Positions 26,601-39,131 of a stretch of DNA of 64,000 bases are shown here, one piece after another (positions within the stretch are counted from its first letter, which is position 1; the number at the start of each line of letters is the position of its first letter). Made by a program: the position numbers and the translations under genes. The DNA lies in NCBI GenBank assembly GCA_963966185.1, contig CAWZYM010000191.1, positions 186,001 to 250,000 of the forward strand, written 5' to 3'. The notes beneath the pieces are model-generated. The model did not search any database. It saw nothing but the letters and a program-made list of their open reading frames with translations, and was not told where the DNA came from. The stretch comes from Rhabditoides inermis. Taxonomy: Eukaryota; Nematoda; Chromadorea; Rhabditida; Rhabditidae.

Positions 26601-29600
26601 TCTTCGAATCGTGATCGAACTAGATCAGAGAAATAACAGAATAAGGAGGAATCACTGTGTCAGTTTCACTCTAGAGAGCGTAGAGAAGCAGTCCGGGAGT
26701 TGTGACTTCCCAGTTCTGCTAATTATGACATTTATGCAAAACTATTTTCTTCCAGATGTGTTCGAATCGTGATCGAACTAGATCAGAGAAATAACAGAAT
26801 AAGGAGGAATCACTGTGTCAGTTCCACTCTATAGAGCGTAGAGAAGCAGTCCGGAAGTTGTGACTTCCCAGTTCTGCTAGTTATGGCATTTATGCAAAAC
26901 TATTTTCTTCCAAATGTGTTCGAATCGTGATCGAACTAGATCAGAGAAACAACAGAATGAGGAGGAATCACTGTGTCAGATCCACTCTAGAGAGCGTAGA
27001 GAAGCAGTCCGGTAGTTGTGACTTCCCAGTTCTGCTAATTATGGCATTTATGCAAAACTATTTTCTTCCAAATGTGTTCGAATCGTGATCGAACTAGATC
27101 AGAGAAATAACAGAATAAGGAGGAATCACTGTGTCAGTTTCACTCTAGAGACCGTAGAGAAGCAGTCCGGGAGTTGTGACTTCCCAGTTCTGCTAATTAT
27201 GGCATTTATGCAAAAATATTTTCTTCCAGATGTGTTCGAATCGTGATCGAACTAGATCAGAGAAATAACAGAATAAGGAGGAATCACTGTGTCAGTTCCA
27301 CTCTAGAGAGCGTAGAGAAGCAGTCCGGTAGTTGTGACTTCCCAGTTCTGCTAATTATGGCATTTATGCAAAAATATTTTCTTCCAAATGTGTTCGAATC
27401 GTGATCGAACTAGATCAGAGAAATAACAGAATAAGGAGGAATCACTGTGTCAGTTCCACTCTAGAGAGCGTAGAAAAGCAGTCCGGGAGTTGTGACTTCC
27501 CAGTTCTGCTAATTATGGCATTTATGCAAAACTATTTTCTTCCAGATGTGTTCGAATCGTGATCGAACTAGATCAGAGAAATAACAGAATAAGGAGGAAT
27601 CACTGTGTCAGTTCCACTCTAGAGAGCGTAGAGAAGCAGACCGGGAGTTGTGACTTCCCAGTTCTGCTAATTATGGCATTTATGCAAAACTATTTTCTTC
27701 CAAATGTGTTCGAATCGTGATCGAACTAGATCAGAGAAATAACAGAATAAGGAGGAATCACTGTGTCAGTTCCACTCTAGAGAGGGTAGAGAAGCAGTCC
27801 GGGAGTTGTGACTTCCCAGTTCTGCTAATTATGGCATTTATGCAAAACTATTTTCTTCCAAATGTGTTCGAATCGTGATCGAACTAGATCAGAGAAATAA
27901 CAGAATAAGGAGGAATCACTGTGTCAGTTCCACTCTAGAAAGCGTAAAGAAACAGTCCGGGAGTTGTGACTTTCCAGTTCTGCTAATTATGACATTTATG
28001 CAAAACTATTTTCTTCGAATCGTGATCGAACTAGATCAGAGAAATAACAGAATAAGGAGGAATCACTGTGTCAGTTTCACTCTAGAGAGCGTAGAGAAGC
28101 AGTCCGGGAGTTGTGACTTCCCAGTTCTGCTAATTATGGCATTTATGCAAAAATGTTTTCTTCCAAATGTGTTCGAATCGTGATCGAACTAGATCAGAGA
28201 AATAACAGAATAAGGAGGAATCACTGTGTCAGTTCCACTCTAGAGAGCGTAGAGAAGCAGTCCGGTAGTTGTGACTTCCCAGTTCTGCTAATTATGGCAT
28301 TTATGCAAAAATATTTTCTTCCAAATGTGTTCGAATCGTGATCGAACTAGATCAGAGAAATAACAGAATAAGGAGGAATCACTGTGTCAGTTCCACTCTA
28401 GAGAGCGTAGAAAAGCAGTCCGGGAGTTGTGACTTCCCAGTTCTGCTAATTATGGCATTTATGCAAAACTATTTTCTTCCAGATGTGTTCGAATCGTGAT
28501 CGAACTAGATCAGAGAAATAACAGAATAAGGAGGAATCACTGTGTCAGTTCCACTCTAGAGAGCGTAGAGAAGCAGACCGGGAGTTGTGACTTCCCAGTT
28601 CTGCTAATTATGGCATTTATGCAAAACTATTTTCTTCCAAATGTGTTCGAATCGTGATCGAACTAGATCAGAGAAATAACAGAATAAGGAGGAATCACTG
28701 TGTCAGTTCCACTCTAGAGAGGGTAGAGAAGCAGTCCGGGAGTTGTGACTTCCCAGTTCTGCTAATTATGGCATTTATGCAAAACTATTTTCTTCCAAAT
28801 GTGTTCGAATCGTGATCGAACTAGATCAGAGAAATAACAGAATAAGGAGGAATCACTGTGTCAGTTCCACTCTAGAGAGCGTAGAGAAGCAGTCCGGTAG
28901 TTGTGACTTCCCAGTTCTGCTAATTATGGCATTTATGCAAAAATATTTTCTTCCAGATGTGTTCGAATCGTGATCGAACTAGATCAGAGAAATAACAGAA
29001 TAAGGAGGAATCACTGTGTCAGTTCCACTCTAGAGAGCGTAGAGAAGCAGTCCGGTAGTTGTGACTTCCCAGTTCTGCTAATTATGGCATTTATGCAAAA
29101 ATATTTTCTTCCAAATGTGTTCGAATCGTGATCGAACTAGATCAGAGAAATAACAGAATAAGGAGGAATCACTGTGTCAGTTCCACTCTAGAGAGCGTAG
29201 AAAAGCAGTCCGGGAGTTGTGACTTCCCAGTTCTGCTAATTATGGCATTTATGCAAAACTATTTTCTTCCAGATGTGTTCGAATCGTGATCGAACTAGAT
29301 CAGAGAAATAACAGAATAAGGAGGAATCACTGTGTCAGTTCCACTCTAGAGAGCGTAGAGAAGCAGACCGGGAGTTGTGACTTCCCAGTTCTGCTAATTA
29401 TGGCATTTATGCAAAACTATTTTCTTCCAAATGTGTTCGAATCGTGATCGAACTAGATCAGAGAAATAACAGAATAAGGAGGAATCACTGTGTCAGTTCC
29501 ACTCTAGAGAGGGTAGAGAAGCAGTCCGGGAGTTGTGACTTCCCAGTTCTGCTAATTATGGCATTTATGCAAAACTATTTTCTTCCAAATGTGTTCGAAT

Positions 29601-32600
29601 CGTGATCGAACTAGATCAGAGAAATAACAGAATAAGGAGGAATCACTGTGTCAGTTCCACTCTAGAAAGCGTAAAGAAACAGTCCGGGAGTTGTGACTTT
29701 CCAGTTCTGCTAATTATGACATTTATGCAAAACTATTTTCTTCGAATCGTGATCGAACTAGATCAGAGAAATAACAGAATAAGGAGGAATCACTGTGTCA
29801 GTTTCACTCTAGAGAGCGTAGAGAAGCAGTCCGGGAGTTGTGACTTCCCAGTTCTGCTAATTATGGCATTTATGCAAAAATGTTTTCTTCCAAATGTGTT
29901 CGAATCGTGATCGAACTAGATCAGAGAAATAACAGAATAAGGAGGAATCACTGTGTCAGTTCCACTCTAGAGAGCGTAGAGAAGCAGTCCGGTAGTTGTG
30001 ACTTCCCAGTTCTGCTAATTATGGCATTTATGCAAAAATATTTTCTTCCAAATGTGTTCGAATCGTGATCGAACTAGATCAGAGAAATAACAGAATAAGG
30101 AGGAATCACTGTGTCAGTTCCACTCTAGAGAGCGTAGAAAAGCAGTCCGGGAGTTGTGACTTCCCAGTTCTGCTAATTATGGCATTTATGCAAAACTATT
30201 TTCTTCCAGATGTGTTCGAATCGTGATCGAACTAGATCAGAGAAATAACAGAATAAGGAGGAATCACTGTGTCAGTTCCACTCTAGAGAGCGTAGAGAAG
30301 CAGACCGGGAGTTGTGACTTCCCAGTTCTGCTAATTATGGCATTTATGCAAAACTATTTTCTTCCAAATGTGTTCGAATCGTGATCGAACTAGATCAGAG
30401 AAATAACAGAATAAGGAGGAATCACTGTGTCAGTTCCACTCTAGAGAGGGTAGAGAAGCAGTCCGGGAGTTGTGACTTCCCAGTTCTGCTAATTATGGCA
30501 TTTATGCAAAACTATTTTCTTCCAAATGTGTTCGAATCGTGATCGAACTAGATCAGAGAAATAACAGAATAAGGAGGAATCACTGTGTCAGTTCCACTCT
30601 AGAAAGCGTAAAGAAACAGTCCGGGAGTTGTGACTTTCCAGTTCTGCTAATTATGACATTTATGCAAAACTATTTTCTTCGAATCGTGATCGAACTAGAT
30701 CAGAGAAATAACAGAATAAGGAGGAATCACTGTGTCAGTTTCACTCTAGAGAGCGTAGAGAAGCAGTCCGGGAGTTGTGACTTCCCAGTTCTGCTAATTA
30801 TGGCATTTATGCAAAACTATTTTCTTCGAATCGTGATCGAACTAGATCAGAGAAATAACAGAATAAGGAGGAATCACTGTGTCAGTTTCACTCTAGAGAG
30901 CGTAGAGAAGCAGTCCGGGAGTTGTGACTTCCCAGTTCTGCTAATTATGGCATTTATGCAAAACTATTTTCTTCCAAATGTGTTCGAATCGTGATCAAAC
31001 TAGATCAGAGAAATAACAGAAGGAGGAGGAATAACTGTGTCAGATCCACTCTAGAGAGCGTAGAGAAGCAGTCCGGGAGTTGTGACTTCCCAGTTCTGCT
31101 AATTATGGCATTTATGCAAAACTATTTTCTTCCAAAAGTGTTCGAATCGTGATCGAACTAGATCAGAGAAATAACAGAATAAGGAGGAATCACTGTGTCA
31201 GTTCCACTCTAGAGAGCGTAGAGAAGCAGTCCGGGAGTTGTGACTTCCCAGTTCTGCTAATTATGGCATTTATGCAAAACTATTTTCTTCGAATCGTGAT
31301 CGAACTAGATCAGAGAAATAACAGAATAAGGAGGAATCACTGTGTCAGTTTCACTCTAGAGAACGTAGAGAAGCAGTCCGGGAAATGTGACTTCCCAGTT
31401 CTGCTAATTATGACATTTATGCAAAACTATTTTCTTCCAGATGTGTTCGAATCGTGATCGAACTAGATCAGAGAAATAACAGAATAAGGAGGAATCACTG
31501 TGTCAGTTTCACTCTAGAGAGCGTAGAGAAGCAGTCCGGGAGTTGTGACTTCCCAGTTCTGCTAATTATGGCATTTATGCAAAACTATTTTCTTCGAATC
31601 GTGATCGAACTAGATCAGAGAAATAACAGAATAAGGAGGAATCACTGTGTCAGTTTCACTCTAGAGAGCGTAGAGAAGCAGTCCGGGAGTTGTGACTTCC
31701 CAGTTCTGCTAATTATGGCATTTATGCAAAACTATTTTCTTCCAAATGTGTTCGAATCGTGATCAAACTAGATCAGAGAAATAACAGAAGGAGGAGGAAT
31801 AACTGTGTCAGATCCACTCTAGAGAGCGTAGAGAAGCAGTCCGGGAGTTGTGACTTCCCAGTTCTGCTAATTATGGCATTTATGCAAAACTATTTTCTTC
31901 CAAAAGTGTTCGAATCGTGATCGAACTAGATCAGAGAAATAACAGAATAAGGAGGAATCACTGTGTCAGTTCCACTCTAGAGAGCGTAGAGAAGCAGTCC
32001 GGGAGTTGTGACTTCCCAGTTCTGCTAATTATGGCATTTATGCAAAACTATTTTCTTCGAATCGTGATCGAACTAGATCAGAGAAATAACAGAATAAGGA
32101 GGAATCACTGTGTCAGTTTCACTCTAGAGAACGTAGAGAAGCAGTCCGGGAAATGTGACTTCCCAGTTCTGCTAATTATGACATTTATGCAAAACTATTT
32201 TCTTCCAGATGTGTTCGAATCGTGATCGAACTAGATCAGAAAAATAACAAAATAAGGAGGAATCACTGTGTCAGTTTCACTCTAGAGAGCGTAGAGAAGC
32301 AGTCCGGAAACTGTGACTTCCCAGTTCTGCTAATTATGGCATTTATGCAAAACTATTTTCTTCGAATCGTGATCGAACTAGATCAGAGAAATAACAGAAT
32401 AAGGAGGAATCACTGTGTCAGTTTCACTCTAGAGAGCGTAGAGAAGCAGTCCGGGAGTTGTGACTTCCCAGTTCTGCTAATAATGGCATTTATGCAAAAC
32501 TATTTTCTTCGAATCGTGATCGAACTAGATCAGAGAAACAACAGAATAAGGAGGATTCACTGTGTCAGTTTCACTCTAGAGAGCGTAGAGAAGCAGTCCG

Positions 32601-34209
32601 GGAGTTGTGACTTCCCAGTTCTGCTAATTATGGCATTTATGCAAAACTATTTTCTTCGAATCGTGATCGAACTAGATCAGAGAAATAACAGAATAAGGAG
32701 GATTCACTGTGTCAGTTTCACTCTAGAGAGCGTAGAGAAGCAGTCCGGTAGTTGTGACTTCCCAGTTCTGCTAATTATGGCATTTATGCAAAAATATTTT
32801 CTTCCAAATGTGTTCGAATCGTGATCGAACTAGATCAGAGAAATAACAGAATAAGGAGGAATCACTGTGTCAGTTCCACTCTAGAGAGCGTAGAAAAGCA
32901 GTCCGGGAGTTGTGACTTCCCAGTTCTGCTAATTATGGCATTTATGCAAAACTATTTTCTTCCAGATGTGTTCGAATCGTGATCGAACTAGATCAGAGAA
33001 ATAACAGAATAAGGAGGAATCACTGTGTCAGTTCCACTCTAGAGAGCGTAGAGAAGCAGACCGGGAGTTGTGACTTCCCAGTTCTGCTAATTATGGCATT
33101 TATGCAAAACTATTTTCTTCCAAATGTGTTCGAATCGTGATCGAACTAGATCAGAGAAATAACAGAATAAGGAGGAATCACTGTGTCAGTTCCACTCTAG
33201 AGAGGGTAGAGAAGCAGTCCGGGAGTTGTGACTTCCCAGTTCTGCTAATTATGGCATTTATGCAAAACTATTTTCTTCCAAATGTGTTCGAATCGTGATC
33301 GAACTAGATCAGAGAAATAACAGAATAAGGAGGAATCACTGTGTCAGTTCCACTCTAGAAAGCGTAAAGAAACAGTCCGGGAGTTGTGACTTTCCAGTTC
33401 TGCTAATTATGACATTTATGCAAAACTATTTTCTTCGAATCGTGATCGAACTAGATCAGAGAAATAACAGAATAAGGAGGAATCACTGTGTCAGTTTCAC
33501 TCTAGAGAGCGTAGAGAAGCAGTCCGGGAGTTGTGACTTCCCAGTTCTGCTAATTATGGCATTTATGCAAAACTATTTTCTTCGAATCGTGATCGAACTA
33601 GATCAGAGAAATAACAGAATAAGGAGGAATCACTGTGTCAGTTTCACTCTAGAGAGCGTAGAGAAGCAGTCCGGGAGTTGTGACTTCCCAGTTCTGCTAA
33701 TTATGGCATTTATGCAAAACTATTTTCTTCCAAATGTGTTCGAATCGTGATCAAACTAGATCAGAGAAATAACAGAAGGAGGAGGAATAACTGTGTCAGA
33801 TCCACTCTAGAGAGCGTAGAGAAGCAGTCCGGGAGTTGTGACTTCCCAGTTCTGCTAATTATGGCATTTATGCAAAACTATTTTCTTCCAAAAGTGTTCG
33901 AATCGTGATCGAACTAGATCAGAGAAATAACAGAATAAGGAGGAATCACTGTGTCAGTTCCACTCTAGAGAGCGTAGAGAAGCAGTCCGGGAGTTGTGAC
34001 TTCCCAGTTCTGCTAATTATGGCATTTATGCAAAACTATTTTCTTCGAATCGTGATCGAACTAGATCAGAGAAATAACAGAATAAGGAGGAATCACTGTG
34101 TCAGTTTCACTCTAGAGAACGTAGAGAAGCAGTCCGGGAAATGTGACTTCCCAGTTCTGCTAATTATGACATTTATGCAAAACTATTTTCTTCCAGATGT
34201 GTTCGAATC

Positions 34210-35106
34210 GTGATCGAACTAGATCAGAAAAATAACAAAATAAGGAGGAATCACTGTGTCAGTTTCACTCTAGAGAGCGTAGAGAAGCAGTCCGGAAACT
34301 GTGACTTCCCAGTTCTGCTAATTATGGCATTTATGCAAAACTATTTTCTTCGAATCGTGATCGAACTAGATCAGAGAAATAACAGAATAAGGAGGAATCA
34401 CTGTGTCAGTTTCACTCTAGAGAGCGTAGAGAAGCAGTCCGGGAGTTGTGACTTCCCAGTTCTGCTAATAATGGCATTTATGCAAAACTATTTTCTTCGA
34501 ATCGTGATCGAACTAGATCAGAGAAACAACAGAATAAGGAGGATTCACTGTGTCAGTTTCACTCTAGAGAGCGTAGAGAAGCAGTCCGGGAGTTGTGACT
34601 TCCCAGTTCTGCTAATTATGGCATTTATGCAAAACTATTTTCTTCGAATCGTGATCGAACTAGATCAGAGAAATAACAGAATAAGGAGGATTCACTGTGT
34701 CAGTTTCACTCTAGAGAGCGTAGAGAAGCAGTCCGGGAGTTGTGACTTCCCAGTTCTGCTAATTATGGCATTTATGCAAAACTATTTTCTTCGAATCGTG
34801 ATCGAACTAGATCAGAGAAATAACAGAATAAGGAGGATTCACTGTGTCAGTTTCACTCTAGAGAGCGTAGAGAAGCAGTCCGGGAGTTGTGACTTCCCAG
34901 TTCTGCTAATTATGACATTTATGCAAAACTATTTTCTTCGAATCGTGATCGAACTAGATCAGAGAAATAACAGAATAAGGAGGATTCACTGTGTCAGTTT
35001 CACTCTAGAGAGCGTAGAGAAGCAGTCCGGGAGTTGTGACTTCCCAGTTCTGCTAATTATGGCATTTATGCAAAACTATTTTCTTCCAAATGTGTTCGAA
35101 TCGTGA
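34210..35106 (+). other. Long open frame through satellite; judged non-coding
   Basis: The frame opens at GTG, not ATG, and runs 298 codons through five short units and one full unit, giving a 49-residue repeat with IELDQRNNRIRRNH and DFPVLLIMAFMQNYFL segments. It stops as soon as a 158-bp unit shifts the frame onto TGA in GAATCGTGATCG. Similar 102-, 151- and 200-codon frames occur wherever one, two or three short units precede a full one, so length follows monomer length only. No signal peptide, known domain or separate 5' exon is visible. The same repeated residues follow directly from DNA homogeneity, so they are not evidence of protein selection. Confidence 0.85.
34212..34946 (+). repeat. 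Five consecutive 147-bp monomers
   Basis: This is the longest run of the 11-bp-deleted unit in the window: 5 x 147 = 735 bp, followed by one full unit to 35,104. The parallel locus at 32,224-32,664 has only three short units and then a full one, with the same first unit (AAAAATAACAAAATAAGG) and the same AAGGAGGATTCAC variant in later units. The two loci therefore differ by two monomers gained or lost. Confidence 0.92.
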
Positions 35107-37139
35107 TCGAACTAGATCAGAGAAATAACAGAATAAGGAGGAATCACTGTGTCAGTTTCACTCTAGAGAACGTAGAGAAGCAGTCCGGGAAATGTGACTT
35201 CCCAGTTCTGCTAATTATGACATTTATGCAAAACTATTTTCTTCCAGATGTGTTCGAATCGTGATCGAACTAGATCAGAAAAATAACAAAATAAGGAGGA
35301 ATCACTGTGTCAGTTTCACTCTAGAGAGCGTAGAGAAGCAGTCCGGAAACTGTGACTTCCCAGTTCTGCTAATTATGGCATTTATGCAAAACTATTTTCT
35401 TCCAAATGTGTTCGAATCGTGATCGAACTAGATCAGAGAAATAACAGAATAAGGAGGAATCACTGTGTCAGATCCACTCTAGAAAGCGTAGAAAAGCAGT
35501 CCGGGAGTTGTGACTTCCCAGTTCTGCTAATTATGGCATTTATGCAAAACTATTTTCTTCCAGATGTGTTCGAATCGTGATCGAACTAGATCAGAGAAAT
35601 AACAGAATAAGGAGGAATCACTGTGTCAGTTCCACTCTAGAGAGCGTAGAGAAGCAGACCGGGAGTTGTGACTTCCCAGTTCTGCTAATTATGGCATTTA
35701 TGCAAAACTATTTTCTTCCAAATGTGTTCGAATCGTGATCGAACTAGATCAGAGAAATAACAGAATAAGGAGGAATCACTGTGTCAGTTTCACTCTAGAG
35801 AACGTAGAGAAGCAGTCCGGGAAATGTGACTTCCCAGTTCTGCTAATTATGACATTTATGCAAAACTATTTTCTTCCAGATGTGTTCGAATCGTGATCGA
35901 ACTAGATCAGAAAAATAACAAAATAAGGAGGAATCACTGTGTCAGTTTCACTCTAGAGAGCGTAGAGAAGCAGTCCGGAAACTGTGACTTCCCAGTTCTG
36001 CTAATTATGGCATTTATGCAAAACTATTTTCTTCCAAATGTGTTCGAATCGTGATCGAACTAGATCAGAGAAATAACAGAATAAGGAGGAATCACTGTGT
36101 CAGATCCACTCTAGAAAGCGTAGAGAAGCTGTCCGGGAGTTGTGACTTTCCAGTTCTGCTAATTATGGCATTTATGCAAAACTATTTTCTTCGAATCGTG
36201 ATCGAACTATATTAGAGAAATAACATAATAAGGAGGAATCACTGTGTCAGTTTCACTCTAGAGAGCGTAGAAAAGCAGTCCGGGAGTTGTGACTTCCCAG
36301 TTCTGCTAATTATGGCATTTATGCAAAACTATTTTCTTCCAAATGTGTTCGAATCGTGATCGAACTAGATCAGAGAAATAACAGAATAAGGAGGAATCAC
36401 TGTGTCAGATCCACTCTAGAAAGCGTAGAGAAGCAGTCCGGGAGTTGTGACTTCCCAGTTCTGCTAATTATGGCATTTAAAACTATTTTCTTCCAGATGT
36501 GTTCGAATCGTGATCGAACTAGATCAGAGAAATAACAGAATAAGGAGGAATCACTGTGTCAGTTCCACTCTAGAAAGCGTAGAGAATCAGTCCGGTAGTT
36601 GTGACTTCCCAGTTCTGCTAATTATGGAATTTATGCAAAACTATTTTCTTCCAAATGTGTTCGAATCGTGATCGAACTAGATCAGAGAAATAACAGAATA
36701 AGGAGGAATCACTGTGTCAGATCCACTCTAGAAAGCGTAGAGAAGCAGTCCGGGAGTTGTGACTTTCCAGTTCTGCTAATTATGGCATTTATGCAAAACT
36801 ATTTTCTTCGAATCGTGATCGAACTATATTAGAGAAATAACAGAATAAGGAGGAATCACTGTGTCAGTTTCACTCTAGAGAGCGTAGAAAAGCAGTCCGG
36901 GAGTTGTGACTTCCCAGTTCTGCTAATTATGGCATTTATGCAAAACTATTTTCTTCCAAATGTGTTCGAATCGTGATCGAACTAGATCAGAGAAATAACA
37001 GAATAAGGAGGAATCACTGTGTCAGATCCACTCTAGAAAGCGTAGAGAAGCAGTCCGGGAGTTGTGACTTCCCAGTTCTGCTAATTATGGCATTTAAAAC
37101 TATTTTCTTCCAGATGTGTTCGAATCGTGATCGAACTAG

Positions 37140-38793
37140 ATCAGAGAATTAACAGAAAAAGGAGGAATCACTGTGTCAGTTTCACTGTAGAGAGCGTAGA
37201 AAAGCAGTCCGGACACTGTGGCTTCCCAGTTCTGCTAATTATGGCATTTATGCAAAACTATTTTCTTCCAGATGTGTTCGAATCGTGATCGAACTAGATC
37301 AGAGAATTAACAGAATAAGGAGGAATCACTGCGTCAGTTCCACTCTAGAAAACGTAGAAAAGCTGTCCGGACACTGTGGCTTCCCAGTTCTGCTAATTAT
37401 GGCATTTATGCAAAACTATTTTCTTCCAGATGTGTTCGAATCGTGATCGAACTAGATCAGAGAAATAACAGAATAAGGAGGAATCACTGTGTCAGTTTCA
37501 CTGTAGAGAGCGTAGAGAAGCTGTCCGGAAACTGTGACTTCCCAGTTCTGCTAATTATGACATTTATGCAAAACTATTTTCTTCCAAATGTGTTCGAATC
37601 GTGATCGAATTAGATCAGAGAATTAACAGAATAAGGAGGAATCACTGTGTCAGTTCCACTCTAGAGAGCGTAGAGAAGCAGTCCGGGAGTTGTGACTTCC
37701 CAGTTCTGCTAATTATGGCATTTATGCAAAACTTTTTTCTTCCAGATGTGTTCGAATCGTGATCGAACTAGATCAGAGAATTAACAAAATAAGGAGGAAT
37801 CACTGTGTCAGTTCCACTCTAGAGAGCGTAGAGAAGCAGTCCGGGAGTTGTGACTTCCCAGTTCTGCTAATTATGGCATTTATGCAAAACTATTTTCTTC
37901 AAGATGTGTTCGAATCGTGATCGAACTAGATCAGAGAATTAACAGAAAAAGGAGGAATCACTGTGTCAGTTTCACTGTAGAGAGCGTAGAAAAGCAGTCC
38001 GGACACTGTGGCTTCCCAGTTCTGCTAATTATGGCATTTATGCAAAACTATTTTCTTCCAGATGTGTTCGAATCGTGATCGAACTAGATCAGAGAATTAA
38101 CAGAATAAGGAGGAATCACTGCGTCAGTTCCACTCTAGAAAACGTAGAAAAGCTGTCCGGACACTGTGGCTTCCCAGTTCTGCTAATTATGGCATTTATG
38201 CAAAACTATTTTCTTCCAGATGTGTTCGAATCGTGATCGAACTAGATCAGAGAAATAACAGAATAAGGAGGATTCACTGTGTCAGTTTCACTGTAGAGAG
38301 CGTAGAGAAGCAGTCCGGGAGTTGTGACTTCCCAGTTCTGCTAATTATGGCATTTATGCAAAACTATTTTCTTCCAGATGTGTTCGAATCGTGATCGAAC
38401 TAGATCAGAGAAATAACAGAATAAGGAGGATTCACTGTGTCAGTTTCACTCTAGAGAGCGTAGAGAAGCAGTCCGGGAGTTGTGACTTCCCAGTTCTGCT
38501 AATTATGGCATTTATGCAAAACTTTTTTCTTCCAGATGTGTTCGAATCGTGATCGAACTAGATCAGAGAATTAACAAAATAAGGAGGAATCACTGTGTCA
38601 GTTCCACTCTAGAGAGCGTAGAGAAGCAGTCCGGGAGTTGTGACTTCCCAGTTCTGCTAATTATGGCATTTATGCAAAACTATTTTCTTCAAGATGTGTT
38701 CGAATCGTGATCGAACTAGATCAGAGAATTAACAGAAAAAGGAGGAATCACTGTGTCAGTTTCACTGTAGAGAGCGTAGAAAAGCAGTCCGGA
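37140..38793 (+). repeat. 790-bp five-monomer higher-order repeat, copies 1 and 2 and start of 3
   Basis: The rare AATTAACAGAAAAAGGAGG monomer starts copies at about 37,139, 37,929 and 38,719, exactly 790 bp (5 x 158) apart, and GGACACTGTGGC recurs at the same spacing. Copy 3 is interrupted by the transposon after 38,802 and continues from 39,349. Copy 2 differs from copies 1 and 3 over about 38,307-38,455: it has CAGTCCGGGAGTTG, ATGGCA, TTCCAGATG and CGAACTAG where they have CTGTCCGGAAACTG, ATGACA, TTCCAAATG and CGAATTAG. Confidence 0.88.
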
Positions 38794-38802
38794 CACTGTG
38801 GC
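38794..38802. repeat. Left target-site duplication
   Basis: CACTGTGGC immediately left of the element, identical to 39,349-39,357. The matching direct repeat can be stretched to 11 bp (ACACTGTGGCT), because the element ends in T and A that also fit the site. The 9-bp reading leaves symmetrical TAG...CTA ends. Confidence 0.85.
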
Positions 38803-38816
38803 TAGAAACCACAACG
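38803..38816 (+). repeat. Left terminal inverted repeat
   Basis: TAGAAACCACAACG matches the reverse complement of the right end (TAGGGACCACAATG) at 11 of 14 positions; mismatches are at positions 4, 5 and 13. The match may continue weakly with one gap into TGAG. Confidence 0.75.
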
Positions 38817-38980
38817 TGAGTTGCAGAGAGCCCGGCAAAATCATGTAACAATTTCTCACTGGACACATGACGTGCTCTAATTAGCATAGAACGATTCGCC
38901 ATTTCGCGCTGATTCTAACGGTATCTTAATTATGGGATCATGTACCCTGTAAAGTAGTTAAAATCGGTAAAAAGTGATAC

Positions 38981-39014
38981 GATGACGTCATATTTCTTTG
39001 ATCTAGCCGCCATC
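38981..39014 (+). repeat. Internal direct repeat of the transposon, copy 1
   Basis: GATGACGTCAT, a short spacer, TTTGATCTAGCCGCC and an A-TC end. It is paired with 39,132-39,166, about 151 bp away. It contains the 8-bp palindrome TGACGTCA (38,983-38,990), the consensus of a CRE/bZIP site; whether it binds anything is unknown. Confidence 0.75.
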
Positions 39015-39131
39015 GCTCAAAGTGAGTAATGAAAAATGCTAACATAAGAGACGTATTTCAACGAGTACGTATCGATTACAGTCAAACAAAACCGAACTAT
39101 TATAAACGAATATTTTCATTATTTAACTATC

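Larger units (their letters stand above)
15270..30540 (+). repeat. Variable-order modules, each marked by one 147-bp monomer
   Basis: A short-plus-full dimer (305 bp, usually with AAAACTTTTTTCTTCG) recurs with starts at 14,272, 15,209, 16,304, 17,557, 18,968, 20,379, 21,316, 21,779, 22,084, 23,495, 24,432, 25,369, 26,464, 27,875 and 29,602. Spacings are all n x 158 + 147 with n = 5, 6, 7, 8, 8, 5, 2, 1, 8, 5, 5, 6, 8, 10. Exact pairs include 24,432/25,369 (both with CTATATCAG, 937 bp) and 19,721/20,816 (AAAATAATTTC, 1,095 bp). The last 1,727-bp module is 937+790 bp, seen from GCAGACCGGG at 27,636, 28,573, 29,363 and 30,300. Confidence 0.88.
30540..37140 (+). repeat. Short-monomer-rich zone with 2,756-bp and 768-bp duplications
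   Basis: A block opening with the variant GCGTAAAGAAACAG (about 27,945, 29,672, 30,609, 33,365) starts a structure in which 30,539-31,453 recurs at 33,295-34,209 (shift 2,756), while 31,149-31,916 is followed by a tandem copy at 31,917 (shift 768). After each comes a monomer with AAAAATAACAAAATAAGG followed by short monomers. From 35,100 full monomers dominate, with a 632-bp repeat (35,281 and 35,913). At 36,211 and 36,828 a TATATTAGAG monomer repeats with a 617-bp shift that includes a 4-bp loss in GGCATTTAAAAC. Confidence 0.85.
1..38802 (+). repeat. Satellite array, left part (about 158-bp monomers, head to tail)
   Basis: Uninterrupted tandem monomers, all in the same orientation, each recognisable by the ordered landmarks GATCGAACTAGATCAGAG, GGAATCACTGTGTCA, CTCTAGAGAGCGTAG, TGACTTCCCAGTTCTG, CATTTATGCAAAA and TGTTCGAATCGT. 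Spacing between equivalent landmarks is 158 bp, or 147 or 157 bp in deletion variants. The left end of the window lies inside a monomer, so the array continues outwards. I saw no inverted monomer and no non-satellite DNA before 38,803. Recurrent variable places are GAATAAGG/GAATGAGG, the GTTCC/GTTTC/GATCC triplet region, CAGTCC/CTGTCC, GGGAGTTG/GGTAGTTG/GGAAACTG/GGACACTG, ATGGCA/ATGACA and TTCCAGATG/TTCCAAATG. The array is non-coding; any role in centromere or heterochromatin is inference. Confidence 0.98.
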
